Shown here: positions 11,516 through 22,100 of the stretch, in pieces
Layout of the letters: every line of letters starts with the position of its first letter
Numbering within the stretch: position 1 is the first letter of the stretch
Assembly (NCBI GenBank): GCA_036389395.1
Contig: DASVPY010000029.1
Coordinates: 1 to 64,000, forward strand
Origin: QHXQ01 sp036389395
GTDB lineage: Bacteria; Acidobacteriota; Blastocatellia; Pyrinomonadales; Pyrinomonadaceae
Length of the DNA stretch: 64,000 nucleotides
Direction of reading: 5' to 3'
Position numbers and translations under genes: made by a program
The notes under the pieces: model-generated
Database searches by the model: none
What the model was told of the DNA's origin: nothing
Seen by the model: the letters and a program-made list of their open reading frames with translations, nothing else

Positions 11516-13192
11516 ATGGCCCTGCTAAAGATCACAGACGCCACCGGACGCGAGTGGCAGTACGAGCTGCCGCCGGACGCGCTCTGCACCATCGGGCGCG
11601 CGCCCGACAACAGCGTCACGCTCAACGACCCGCTCGTCTCGCGCTACCACGCGCACATCAAGCACGCCGCCGGCCGGTTCGTCATCGTGGACGGCGCGCT
11701 CGTGAGCGGCGCGCTCAAGCGCAGCGTCAACAAGGTCTTCGTCAACGGCCAGGCGCGCGCCGAGCACCCGCTCGCCGACGGCGACCTCATCGCCATCGGC
11801 AAGAGCCTGCTCCTGTTCGAGCAGCCCAAGGCCGATCTGGCCGCGAGCCTCGGCTACGACGACACGCGCATGGGGCGCACGCAAGTCACCGTCGGCGCGC
11901 GCGAAGTCATCCGCCAGGCGCTGACCGCGCGGACGGGCGCGCGCGCCACAGACGAAGAGCTGGCCGCCCTGCAACGCAAGGCCGAAATCCTCGCGCTGCT
12001 CTACGAGCTGAGCCAGACGCTCGGCTCCGTCTTCGACCTCGAAACCATCTTCGACAAGGCGACCGACATCGTCTTCCGCGTCACGCCCGCGGATCGCGTG
12101 GTCGCGCTGCTCAACACGGGCGCGCCCGCGCCCGGCGCGGACGAGCCGGAGTTGCGCCCCATCGCCCTGCGCGCGCGCGACGAGCGCCTGCTGCTCGAAG
12201 CGCGCAACATGACCATCGGGCGCACGATCACGCGCCGCGTCATGCGCGAGCGCGTCGCGCTGCTGTCGCAGGACGCGGCGGCCGAGGCCGAGTTCGCCCA
12301 GGTCAAGTCGATCATCGCGCAGGGCGTGCGCTCGACGATCTGCGCGCCGCTCGTCACCGAGTCGGGCGTGCACGGCGCGCTCTACGCCGACCGGCTCGAC
12401 CCGGACAAGCAGTTCACGCGCGACGACCTTGAGCTGATCTGCGCCATCGCGGCGCAGGCCGCCGTGGCGGTCGAGACCGTGCGCGCGCACGAGCGGATCA
12501 AGCGCGAAGAGGTGACGCGCGCCAACTACAGCCGCTTCCTGCCCGACTACGTCGTGCGCCAACTGTTGGAGCACCCCGACTCGTTCCGCCTCGGCGACGG
12601 CGTGACGCAGACCCTCACCGTCCTGTTCGCCGACGTGCGCGGCTTCACGCGCCTCGCCGAGCACACCGCGCCAGAGCAGGTCGTGCAACTCCTGAACAAC
12701 TACTTCTCCGTGATGACCAAAGTTATCTTCGAGCACGGCGGCACGCTCGACAAGTACATCGGCGACGGCCTGATGGCGCTCTTCGGCGCGCCCGCGGCGA
12801 CGCCCGAAGACGCGGCGCGCGCCGTCGCGACGGCCGTCGCCATGCAGCGCGAGCTGGGCGCGGTCAACGCGCAGTTGCGCGCGGCGGGGCTGCCGGAGAT
12901 CAGCATCGGCATCGGGCTGCACACGGGCGAGGCCACGGTCGGCTACATCGGCTCGGAGCGGCGCACCGAGTACACGGCCATCGGCGACACGGTGAACCTC
13001 GCCGCGCGGCTCGAACAGAACGCGGCGGGCGGGCAAATCCTCATCAGCGAGGAGGCGGCGCGCGCCGCCGGCGATACGCCCTACCCCTTGCGCCCGCGCC
13101 CCGCGCTCAACGTCAAGAACCGCGTCCAGCCCGTGCCCGTCTTCGAGGTGCTCTGGCCGCACGACGCGCAGGCCGGGCCGCTGCCGACTTGA
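11516..13192 (+). CDS. FHA-GAF-class III adenylate/guanylate cyclase
   Basis: ATG at 11516 has a GGAGA site 6 bases upstream, giving 558 residues; the frame is open upstream to 11444 without a better start. Residues 1-100 are an FHA domain (CTIGRAPDNSVTLNDPLVSR), which binds phosphothreonine. About 160-340 is a GAF domain. About 365-545 is a class III cyclase domain with both metal aspartates (FADVRGFTRL and YIGDGLMALFGAP) and GIGLHTGEATVGYIGS. The product should make cAMP or cGMP in the cytosol under control of a phosphoprotein (FHA) and a ligand or redox signal (GAF). There is no membrane segment. Nucleotide specificity is not assigned. Confidence 0.93.
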   Translation: MALLKITDATGREWQYELPPDALCTIGRAPDNSVTLNDPLVSRYHAHIKHAAGRFVIVDGALVSGALKRSVNKVFVNGQARAEHPLADGDLIAIGKSLLLFEQPKADLAASLGYDDTRMGRTQVTVGAREVIRQALTARTGARATDEELAALQRKAEILALLYELSQTLGSVFDLETIFDKATDIVFRVTPADRVVALLNTGAPAPGADEPELRPIALRARDERLLLEARNMTIGRTITRRVMRERVALLSQDAAAEAEFAQVKSIIAQGVRSTICAPLVTESGVHGALYADRLDPDKQFTRDDLELICAIAAQAAVAVETVRAHERIKREEVTRANYSRFLPDYVVRQLLEHPDSFRLGDGVTQTLTVLFADVRGFTRLAEHTAPEQVVQLLNNYFSVMTKVIFEHGGTLDKYIGDGLMALFGAPAATPEDAARAVATAVAMQRELGAVNAQLRAAGLPEISIGIGLHTGEATVGYIGSERRTEYTAIGDTVNLAARLEQNAAGGQILISEEAARAAGDTPYPLRPRPALNVKNRVQPVPVFEVLWPHDAQAGPLPT

Positions 13193-13240
13193 TCGGCCGT
13201 GCGGCGGGCGTCGGTGTTGGCCGGCCAGCTAGCGGCGCGC

Positions 13241-14512
13241 TTACGTGCCGGGGCAGCCCGTGACGCAGACGTAGAAGAGGCCGACGAGGAACCGCTCGTC
13301 GTTGCGGACGGCCAGACCGACCGCGCCCTTGCTGAAGGTGGCGTCCGGGTCTTCGAGGACGCCGAGCAGGTGCGTGTCCGCGGTCTCGCCGTCCACGATC
13401 TGCACCGTGATGCTGCCGTCTTTGACCAGCAGCCGGACGTTAAAGTCGTGGTTCGGCTTCAGCGTCTTGGCGAGATGCGGGATGGGGAAGGTGTTCGGGA
13501 AGGGCCGGGCCACGCCGTCCTTAACGATGAAGCCGCGCAGGAAGTAGCGCTCGTCGGCGTTGGGGCCGGTCAACTGGATCAGGTAGTAGTTCTGCGGGTC
13601 GAGGGCGCGCACGACGAAGGAGACGGCGACGCCGTTGAGCATCCGCACGTCGGCGGTCAGTTGGAAGTCCTTGTAGTTGCGGTAGAGGCCGCTGCCCGGC
13701 AGGGCCACGCCGCGCCCGCTCACCGTTAGCGCCCCGTCGTAGCGCCACCCGGCCGGCAACGCCTCCCACGCGCTCGCGCTCGCGGGCGCGAACTCCCTGG
13801 TCGAAACCACGCGCTCAAGCGTGAGCGGCAGTCTGCCGCCGCTCACCACCTCGACGGCCGTGCGCTTCTGCTCGAAGGTCTTGTCGTCCGGCAGGATGTC
13901 CAGGGTGTACGTGCCGGCGTTCAGCCCGCTCAGCACGGCGCGGTTGTTTTGGAACCGGGTGGCGCGGGTCGCTTCGTTGCCCTTCGCGTACATCACCTGC
14001 CCCGACGGGGCGTTCAGTTCGAGGGTCAGATCGTAACTGCGCGGCGTCAGGTTAAGATCGACCGCGGTGGCCTGCCCCTTGACGACCGTGACCCGCTTTT
14101 CGTCCGGGATGTAGCCGTCGAGTTTAGCCACCACCTGGTAGACGCCGGGGTCGAGGTTGTTTAGGGCGATTGTGCGCTTGTCGGCGGGGATGACCCCTTC
14201 CGCGACGGTGTCGTTGTCGGCCAGATACTTGAGCGTGTACGCCGCGTTGGGCACGGCGGTAATCGTCAGCGCGCCCGCGTTCGGGGCGACCCGGACGATC
14301 CGATCACGATACTCAACCCGCTGCGCCCGCCGGCTGATCGGAGCTCCCGCGGGCCTGGGCGCGGCCCCGCCGGACCTGGGCGCTTTCGGGGGGGCCATGG
14401 ACCCTTTACGCCCCTTCACGTCCTCTTGGGCGCGGGCGATGGTGTGGCTGGCGAGGGCGAAAACCGACAGGGCGAGTGCGAGCGTGAACAGCCTGGGGGA
14501 CAAACTTCTCAT
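13241..14512 (-). CDS. Secreted protein with PEGA-like and DUF1080-like domains
   Basis: I prefer ATG at 14512 (MRSLSPRLFTLALALSVFA), which gives a clean signal peptide ending IARAQ; a GTG at 14536 in the same frame is also possible. The mature protein (423 residues with signal) has a Pro-rich linker, beta-rich PEGA/carboxypeptidase-regulatory-like repeats (about 65-230, e.g. NNLDPGVYQVVAKLDGY), and a C-terminal jelly-roll region (about 250-420) resembling DUF1080/LamG folds, which often bind or cleave glycans. It is convergent with the cyclase gene and follows the TonB receptor gene after a 123-base gap. An extracytoplasmic binding role is inferred. Confidence 0.75.
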   Translation of the reverse strand: MRSLSPRLFTLALALSVFALASHTIARAQEDVKGRKGSMAPPKAPRSGGAAPRPAGAPISRRAQRVEYRDRIVRVAPNAGALTITAVPNAAYTLKYLADNDTVAEGVIPADKRTIALNNLDPGVYQVVAKLDGYIPDEKRVTVVKGQATAVDLNLTPRSYDLTLELNAPSGQVMYAKGNEATRATRFQNNRAVLSGLNAGTYTLDILPDDKTFEQKRTAVEVVSGGRLPLTLERVVSTREFAPASASAWEALPAGWRYDGALTVSGRGVALPGSGLYRNYKDFQLTADVRMLNGVAVSFVVRALDPQNYYLIQLTGPNADERYFLRGFIVKDGVARPFPNTFPIPHLAKTLKPNHDFNVRLLVKDGSITVQIVDGETADTHLLGVLEDPDATFSKGAVGLAVRNDERFLVGLFYVCVTGCPGT

Positions 14513-14635
14513 GTCCTTAAACCTCTGGACGACCACTTGGAGAAAGACCGCCGGAAAGACGAGGGCGCGAGGTGCGCTTCGCTAGGCCGCAAAGCTTAGC
14601 ACACCACGCGCCGAAAGTAGTAGCTGCGTCGCCCG

Positions 14636-17600
14636 TCAGAACGAGTACTTCAACGCGAACTGGACGCGGCGGCCCGGCGTCACCGTGTCGGTCGCCTGCC
14701 CGAAGCCGAGCGCTTCGAGGTAGCGGACGGGGATGCCGAAGTTGGCCCGGTTCGTCAGGTTTAAGAACTCGGTGCGGAAGGTCAGCTTCTGCCGCTCCGT
14801 GATGGCGAAATTCTTGACGACTGCCAGGTTAAAGAGCAGCAGGTTGCTGGCGCGGAACGTGTTGCGCCCGATGCTGCCGTTCGAGAAACTGGGTGCCAGC
14901 AGGGAGCTTGTGTTTCCCGTGAAGCGCAGCGGCTGCTGCCTGTCGCCGGTCCGGATCAGCCCGTTCAACGAGTTCAAGCGATCCGTGAGGTTGCCGTCGC
15001 CGTTGACATCGAACAGGCTGTTGACGGTGAACGGCTGCCCCGTCTGGAACTGCCCGTCACTCGCAAGCTCCAGGTTGCCGAAGACGGCGCGGAAGGCGCG
15101 GCTGCGGTTAGCGAACGCCGGCAGGCCGTAGGTTACGTTGTAGGAGAAGCGGTGGCGCACGTCGAAGTTGGCCGGCCCACGTTCGAGGTTAAGCAGCTCG
15201 CTGTCCTGAGGCAGCGCCGGCGCGCCGGCCACGTCGAACACGTCCGACACGTCGTCGATCACTTTGCCGAACGTGTACGCCGCCTGATACAGCAGGCCGC
15301 TCGTGTAACGACTGCTGTTGAAGCGGCCGCGCAACTGTACCTGGAGCGCGTTATAGTTTGAGTTCGCCGAAGTCTCGATCAAATTAACCGCGCCGAGTGC
15401 GGGATCGGAATTGGGCCGAAGGGGCCGCGGATTAGAGGGGAAGCTCGGCGCGAAGGTAAACCCGAAAATTTGGGGCGGGGTGTTAGTTGTTCCGCCCGCA
15501 CATTCTCTCTCTACACAGAAGTTGAACGCGAAGAGTTGCACATTTTCACCGGCGTTAGGGGTTGTGAGCCGCAGCAGGTGGTGCCCCTGCGTACCGATGT
15601 ATGCGGCAGAGAGCACCATGTTCCGGCTTAACTGTTGCTCAACGGTGAAGGAGTAATGCTCCGCCATCGGCGTCTTGAGTCGCCGCGTAGGAAGCGTAAC
15701 ACCAAAGCCACCAGTCTGGAACAACTGATTAATAAAGCCTGCGAATCGATCCAGAGAACCGAACCCAGCAATATTAGCTTGGTTGAGCGTCCCAGGTGCC
15801 CGCAATGGCACGAACCTATTGACGCAATCGCCGCCAAAACACACGCCGGAAAGCGCCGGGTTGAACAACTGAAGGGCGAAGTCGCTTGCTATCGTTCCCC
15901 CAAAGTTGAGAGTCAGGAAACTCGGGAACACGTTACGCGACTGGCTGACAACGGCACCGATGATCTGATCGTAGAAGATGCCGTAACCTGCGCGGAACAC
16001 TGTTTCCCGCCCGTTGCCGAAGAGATGGCGGGAGTAGGCTAGGCCCACGCGCGGCGCGAAGTTTTTGCGCTCAGGATCGTAGATGCTTGTCCGCCCGTTA
16101 ATGAACGAGCGCAGGCCAGGCAGGAGCGTGCCTATGGCCGGGCTGTTAAAGGTGCTCTCGATGCGCCGGCCCCTTTCACCCGGCACAGTGTTATATTCGT
16201 AGCGCAACCCATATGAGAGAGACAGGTTCGGGCGGACGCGCCATTCGTCTTGTCCGAAGAAGTTGTACTGGTAGTAGCGCAGGTTAATGTTAGAGCCGCC
16301 TCCAGTGCTAAGGGTTTGCAATGCCCCGGTGGGCGCGCCGGAAGCGACCAGATCCAGCGGCGTGATTGGAACCTGGACGTTAGCTCCAATAGGTCGAAAA
16401 TCGATCACTTGGTCGCGCCCGACGACCCCGCCGTAAATAAGTAGCGGGCGCGAATTGCGCGGCAGATCGCTATTGAGTTCGATGCGGCGGACATCCGCGC
16501 CGAAAGCGAAGCGGTGCTTACCGACGCTCGCGCCGAGCGTGTCAGCCAACTGGTACGTATTATTGATTCTTGATTGCGGGAAATTGAAGACATCAACCCC
16601 TAAAGGGCTGAAGCCGGCAATCTTGACTTGCCCGACTAAACCAATGACGCCTTCCGTCGTCCTACGACCAAAAGGATCAAAGGGGCGTTCGCCGAATACC
16701 ACCTGCCCTGTATTAGCCACACCTGAGGCGTTTGGCTGAGTGAAGTTCGCGAGGTAAGGCGCATTGAGGAGGAAGCGCGCGTCGCGCGGATCGTTGAACT
16801 GCGTGCTGCTAGGGATCAAGAACTCCCGATCCGGCACTTCGTCAAAGAAAAGGCGCGTCCGCCCGTAGGAGGCGCGCAGTTCGTTAGAGATCGTGTCCCT
16901 GATTTCGCTGTTCAGGAAGGTAGAGAAGTTCTGCGTGCGCACGCGCGGGCGCAAGGACGAGAAGATCGCCCCGCCGGTCACCGGGATGGTGCGGCCGTCG
17001 TCCGTGAAGTTGTAGCGTGCGGTGTACTCTTGCCGTCTCTGCCCGACATAAAAATTACCGTTGGCCTTGCCGGAAAATATCGTACCCGACCCACCGGCCG
17101 GCAGAGTCCGCGTGAAGGTGTTCGCGCCATAGATGCCGGTCGGGTTATTTGGGAACGGGTAGAGGCTGAAGATCGCCGAGCCATTAGCACCCGAACTAGC
17201 GCCTTGCACGGCCGCCGCCCCCGTCGCCCGCCGATTAGGATCGCACGGGCCAAAGAATGGATCACAGAACACCCCGGTCACACCCGAATTAAAGATGCCG
17301 CGTTGCGCGATGGTCGGGACGACGAAGTTAGCCTCTTTGTTGGCGTTCAGGCGCAGGTGCTCCACCGAGAAGAAGTAGAAGAGGCCGCGGCTGGTCTCAT
17401 TAGCGGGATCGGGCGCGACGAGCGGCCCGCCGAGCACGAAGCCCGCCTGCGCCAGCGTCAGAGAGTCCTTACCGCCGCTGCCATTGCGGACGGTGAGCGG
17501 GCGTGTGCCGAGCACCACGCAACCTGGATCAGTAACCGGTGAGACGCAGTTCGCGCTCAGCGTTTTGATGACTACGTCCTGGCCGTTCGCCCGCAGGGTG

Positions 17601-18643
17601 GAGACGGCGTTGCCGTTCGTGGTGTCGAAGAAGTTGCGCGCGTTCAGTTGGCTGGTGTTCAGAAAGCCGAAGGCCGTGCCGTGGATCGCGGCGGTGCCGG
17701 ACTGCGACACCGCGTTGACCTGCGCGCCGATGTTGCGCCCGTACTGCGCCGGCGCGAGCAGCGTGATCACCTGATACTCTTTGATCGATTCGATGGGCTG
17801 TGGGACGAGGGCGAGGAACCCCTGGCGGCGCACCCCGATGTCCTCGTCGTTGTTGTCGGAGCCGTCCACCGTGAAGTTGTTGGCGCGCGAGCGCAGTCCG
17901 TTGACCGAGAACTGGCCCGCCGAGCCGACGCCCGCGCCGACGCCGGGGCCGGCGACCTCGCCCTGCGTCTGCGGCGGCGTGGCGACACCTGGCAGGAAGA
18001 GCGCCAACTCGTCAAACGTGCGCGTCAGGGTGACAGAGCCGAGCGGGAGCGTCGAGACCTCTTTGTCGGAGAAGGAGCCGGAGCGCCGCCCGTCCGTATG
18101 ATTGATCGTGGCTCTAATGTCTTCTATTGTGCCCGGCTGCGCGGGAGGGTTGGGCGGCTGCGCGGGCGACGCGGCCGGGCTGGCGGCCGCCTCGGGCGTC
18201 GGGCCCGGCGTCGCCGTGGCCGTAACATCCGTTGGCGCAGGCGTCGGCTGGGCGGCCAGTTCGGCTTTGCGCCTGAGCATGATGGGCGGGACCACCTCCA
18301 GGGTGTTCATGATCGAGACGCCCTTCTGCTGCTCGTACCGCTCGAACCTCGGCACCTCGATGACCACTGTATAAGTGCCCGGCTGGAGCTGGAACTTTTT
18401 GAAGCGCCCCTCCTCGTTTGTCTTCACCGCCGTCTGGATTTGCGTCGCCTCGTTAACCAGTCGAACCACGGTCCCGGCCGGCATGGGCTTGCCCTGGTCG
18501 TCCAGCACCTGCCCTTCGACCGCGCCCGTTACCGTCGTCTGCGCGTGCGCGGGCACCGCCAGCAGTGACCCGGTCAGCAACGAGAGCGATAAGATGATGG
18601 CAAAGAGTTTATGCGAGGTGACTCCGAGGTGGGACTTCATCAT
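14636..18643 (-). CDS. TonB-dependent receptor, Oar-like, with N-terminal carboxypeptidase-regulatory domain
   Basis: ATG at 18643 is chosen because a GGAGGA site lies just upstream and the signal peptide follows (LFAIILSLSLLTGSLLAVPA, cut after AHA). Length is about 1335 residues. About 45-130 is a carboxypeptidase-regulatory-like fold (GAVEGQVLDDQGKPMPAGT). A Pro/Ala/Thr-rich spacer follows, then a plug domain (FSVNGLRSRANNFTVDGSDN) and a long beta-barrel ending in Phe (FALKYSF), as in outer-membrane proteins. The family is expanded in acidobacteria and is thought to import large substrates; the ligand is unknown. The middle of the gene (about 15600-17300) is visibly poorer in GC than both ends. 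Confidence 0.92.
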   Translation of the reverse strand: MMKSHLGVTSHKLFAIILSLSLLTGSLLAVPAHAQTTVTGAVEGQVLDDQGKPMPAGTVVRLVNEATQIQTAVKTNEEGRFKKFQLQPGTYTVVIEVPRFERYEQQKGVSIMNTLEVVPPIMLRRKAELAAQPTPAPTDVTATATPGPTPEAAASPAASPAQPPNPPAQPGTIEDIRATINHTDGRRSGSFSDKEVSTLPLGSVTLTRTFDELALFLPGVATPPQTQGEVAGPGVGAGVGSAGQFSVNGLRSRANNFTVDGSDNNDEDIGVRRQGFLALVPQPIESIKEYQVITLLAPAQYGRNIGAQVNAVSQSGTAAIHGTAFGFLNTSQLNARNFFDTTNGNAVSTLRANGQDVVIKTLSANCVSPVTDPGCVVLGTRPLTVRNGSGGKDSLTLAQAGFVLGGPLVAPDPANETSRGLFYFFSVEHLRLNANKEANFVVPTIAQRGIFNSGVTGVFCDPFFGPCDPNRRATGAAAVQGASSGANGSAIFSLYPFPNNPTGIYGANTFTRTLPAGGSGTIFSGKANGNFYVGQRRQEYTARYNFTDDGRTIPVTGGAIFSSLRPRVRTQNFSTFLNSEIRDTISNELRASYGRTRLFFDEVPDREFLIPSSTQFNDPRDARFLLNAPYLANFTQPNASGVANTGQVVFGERPFDPFGRRTTEGVIGLVGQVKIAGFSPLGVDVFNFPQSRINNTYQLADTLGASVGKHRFAFGADVRRIELNSDLPRNSRPLLIYGGVVGRDQVIDFRPIGANVQVPITPLDLVASGAPTGALQTLSTGGGSNINLRYYQYNFFGQDEWRVRPNLSLSYGLRYEYNTVPGERGRRIESTFNSPAIGTLLPGLRSFINGRTSIYDPERKNFAPRVGLAYSRHLFGNGRETVFRAGYGIFYDQIIGAVVSQSRNVFPSFLTLNFGGTIASDFALQLFNPALSGVCFGGDCVNRFVPLRAPGTLNQANIAGFGSLDRFAGFINQLFQTGGFGVTLPTRRLKTPMAEHYSFTVEQQLSRNMVLSAAYIGTQGHHLLRLTTPNAGENVQLFAFNFCVERECAGGTTNTPPQIFGFTFAPSFPSNPRPLRPNSDPALGAVNLIETSANSNYNALQVQLRGRFNSSRYTSGLLYQAAYTFGKVIDDVSDVFDVAGAPALPQDSELLNLERGPANFDVRHRFSYNVTYGLPAFANRSRAFRAVFGNLELASDGQFQTGQPFTVNSLFDVNGDGNLTDRLNSLNGLIRTGDRQQPLRFTGNTSSLLAPSFSNGSIGRNTFRASNLLLFNLAVVKNFAITERQKLTFRTEFLNLTNRANFGIPVRYLEALGFGQATDTVTPGRRVQFALKYSF

Positions 18644-19193
18644 ATGGTCCTCCGGGTTGAGTGGCATCACTGCTCATCGGGCAAAGGGCGGATGCTCAGG
18701 CCGTCTGTCAAAGGTCTCGCGGCGGCCACGGGACCTGTAAGGATGTTCGCTGACAGTAAAGACAGAGGCGGCGCGTTTAAGGCCCGCGCCGTCCGGGTGT
18801 TTAAGGAAATGGGGAAGTGTTCCCGTCGGTAATGCTGCGTGCGGCTAGTAGTGGTACTGCCCGACGGCAGAACACCCGTTCAACTCAAGCGTCGCGAAAT
18901 TTAGACCGACGACAGGAACGTTGTCAAGATATTAATTGTCAGTCCGTACTTTAAATGGTGCCCGGCCGGAAGCCCCGCCGGCTCTAACTCTTTATGAGGC
19001 CAGACGGGAAAACATTACAACCAAAACACACGAGTCCTCACTCGGCCCGCGGCTAAGGTCCCTAGCAGTAACCTTGCCTCGGTGTCGCGGGTGAACGGGC
19101 GGGGCGGAGTTGCGCCCGGTGCGGGCGGCGGAAGGGATCGGCGGCGCGGGCGCGGACGCGGGCGCTTACGGTCTAATCGCCGGCGGGCGCGGG
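18644..19193. other. Intergenic region upstream of TonB receptor
   Basis: This 550-base gap lies between the kinase gene stop (19194) and the TonB receptor start. It is AT-richer near 18895-18960 and holds a candidate leftward promoter at 18900-18927. A long 5' leader of about 250 bases would follow from that promoter. No small gene is supported. Confidence 0.4.
18900..18927 (-). promoter_or_regulatory. Candidate sigma-70-type promoter for the TonB receptor gene
   Basis: On the minus strand TTGACA (18927-18922) is followed after 16 bases by TCTAAA (18905-18900). The -35 is perfect and the -10 matches 4 of 6. It stands in an AT-rich patch ahead of the receptor gene. Prediction by eye only. 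Confidence 0.35.
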
Positions 19194-22100
19194 TCAGGAG
19201 CCGTCGCGCACGAGGCGGAAGCCGATGGTCGCCGCCTTGGTGTTCGGCTCGACCCACTCCCTGGAGCAGGCGGTGATGGCTTTGTCGCCGCGTCCAGGGC
19301 TGCGGTAGTAACCGCCGCGCCGGATCACGGAGTTGCGATCCTCGGGTTCGAGATTCATCCTGTTGTTGCCGACGTAGATCGAGGCCTGCGACGAAGTCCA
19401 CTCCCAGACGTTGCCGATCAGGTCGAGCACGCCGTCCGCGGACGCGCCCTGCGGGAACGAGCCGACCGGGCGGGGCATGTCCGAGTCGAGGTTAGCGCGC
19501 CCTGCGCCCGCCTGCTCGCCCCACGGGTAGAGCTTGAACTTGCCGCCGCTCCGGGCCGCGTACTCCCACTCCTCTTCGGTCGGCAGCCGGTACTCGACCC
19601 CGTCGCGCTTCGAGAGCCAGGCGGCGAACGCCTTCGCGTCCGCCACGGTCACGTTCCTGACGGGCCACCGTTCCTGCCCGGCCGGGGGCGCGCCGCCCGC
19701 CCAGGGCTTCCAGTACGGCTTTTCCTGGTCGCCCTGATTCTCGTCCCGCGGCGCTGGGTAGCTCATCGCGCGGACGAACTCGGCGTACTCGGCGTTAGTC
19801 ACCTCGGTCTTGTCCATGTAGAAAGACTTGACCGTGACGGGGTGGGCCGGGAACTCGTTACTGTGATCCTCCGACGCCGGGTTTACGTCACTGCGCCCCA
19901 TCATGAACGTGCCGCCGGCGACGAGCATCATGTCGCGCGCAATGGGCTGTTGCCCGACCGCCGGGCCGTTGCCGTTGACACCGGTCCCGGCTGAGGGTGA
20001 AGGGGAACTGCGCGACCAGAGGAAGAGGCCCACGCCGAGACCACTGAAGAGCAGGAGCGCGACGGCCATGCCGAGGATGAGCGGCAGAGGGGCGCGTTTG
20101 GGCGGCGGGGTGGGGAGGGGGGCGTCTTGGAGCGGCGTCTGCCCTTCGCCCCAGTTGGCGGTCGTGCCGCCCATCTGTTGGAGCGACTCCTGCGCCAGGC
20201 GGGTGACGGGCGGCGGGTAACTGGTGACGCCTATGGCCTGTTCCTGTGGCGGGCGCGCCTCCTCGACATCCGGCGGGAGGGGTTCCGCCGCGGCCGGCAT
20301 CGCGTCGGCGGCGTCGGGCTGCGCGGCCTCCGCAAGCGCGGCCGCTTCGCGCGCGGCTTCCTCGCGTGCGGCTGCTTCGCGCTCGGCTGCTTCGCGTGCC
20401 GCCGCTTCGCGTGCCGCCGCTTGACGCGCGGCAACCTCACGTGCGGCGGCTTCGCGCCGGGCCTGTGCGGCGCGCTCCTCTTCCTCGCGCCGCTGTCGCT
20501 CAAGCTCGGCCTGCCGGGCCACTTCCGCCGCCGCGGCCTGAGCGCGGGCCTCCTCTTCCTGTCGGCGCTGCTCTTCGGCGGCGCGGGCCGCCTCGGCGGC
20601 CAGCCGCCGCGCCTCTGCTTCTTCCGCGCGCCGCCGCGCCTCTGCCTCCTCGGCGGCGCGGCGCTCGGCCTCCTCGCGCTCACGACGCTGCCGCGCCTCC
20701 TCGGCCGAGCGCGCCTCCTCGGCCAGGCGGGCCTCTTCCGCCAGGCGCGCTTCCTCGGCGCGGCGCGCCGCCTCCTCGGCAGCGGCGCGCTGGCGCTCTT
20801 CTTCCGCGTGGCGGGCGGCTTCGGCTTTACGCGCCGCGCGGGCTTCGCGCCGCCGCTGCTTCTCTTCTTCACGCCGCTGAGCTTCCTCCGCGGCCCTCTG
20901 CTCGGCGGCTTCGGCTTTGCGGCGCGCGGCCTCCGCGGCCTCGCGCTGCTGTCGTTCGAGTTCGACTTGCCTGGCAGCTTCTTCCGCGAGTCGGCTCTCT
21001 TCGGCCAGGCGGGCCGCTTCGGCCTCCTCGGCGGCGCGGCGCTCGGACTCTTCACGCTCACGACGCTCGGCTTCTTCACGCTCGCGGCGCTCGGTCTCCT
21101 CGCGCTCTTCGCGCAGCCGCTCTTCTTCGGCCCGGCGAGCCGCCTCGGCGGCGGCCGCTCGCTGGCGCGCCTCTTCCCGTTGCCGCTCTTCCTCAGCCAG
21201 CCGGCGCGCCTCTTCCTCAGCCTTACGCGCAACCTCCTCTTCGGCCTTGCGGCGGGCCTCTTCCGCCGCCTCGCGTGCCGCCTCTTCAGCCGCTTTGCGT
21301 TCGGCCTCTTCCGCGGCCTTACGCCGGGCCTCCTCTTCGGCCTGACGACGCTCCTCTTCTTCGGCCTCGCGCCGTGCTTCCTCTTCGGCCTTGCGGCGCG
21401 CTTCCTCCTCGGCGGCGCGGCGCACGGCCGCTTCGCGCTCACGGCGCTGCCGCGCCTCCTCGGCCAAGCGCGCCTCCTCGGCCAGGCGGGCCTCTTCCGC
21501 GAGGCGCGCTTCCTCGGCGCGGCGCGCCGCCTCTTCGCGCAGGCGGCGCTCTTCCGCCTCGCGCAGGCGGCGTTCTTCGGCCTCGCGCCGCTGCTGCTCC
21601 TCTGCGGCCTTGCGCCGCTGCTCCTCGGCCGCTTGGCGCTGGCGCTCTTCCTCCGCCTTGCGTTGCTGCTCCGCGGCGGCGCGGGCCGCGGCCTCCTCAC
21701 GCAGCCGGCGCGCCGCCTCTTCGCGGGCCTGCGCTTCCGCGCGCGCCCGCGCGTCCGGCTCGGCGTTGAGCGCGTCGTCGCTGATCGTGCCGGCTAGTTG
21801 CTGGTCGCTGATCGTGCCGGCCAACTCGGGGGCGAGGGCCTGCGAGACCAGGGTGTCGGCTTGCGATAAGGGCGCGACCTGCTGGCGCGCCGCCTCGTCG
21901 GCCTCGACCGCCGCGCGCAACTCGCGCGCGAACTCCTGCGCCGTCTGCGGCCGTTGCGCCGGGTCTTTCTCCAGCGCCCAACGCGTGATCTGCTCGACGC
22001 GCGGCGCGGCGGGCGCGCCCTTGTCGGCGAAGCCGGGCGGCTCGTCCATCAGGTGCTTCCGCATGATCGCGGGGACGGACGGGCCCTTGAAGGGCACGTC

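Noticed and set aside
19194..19900. FGE-type domain considered as an active formylglycine-generating enzyme
   Set aside because: The catalytic Cys pair is absent in the region following RRGGYY, and the domain is fused to a kinase.
20127..21797. Long open frames on both strands with Leu/Phe-rich or Arg/Pro-rich products
   Set aside because: They arise from the degenerate repeat coding for the Glu/Arg/Ala helix of the kinase.
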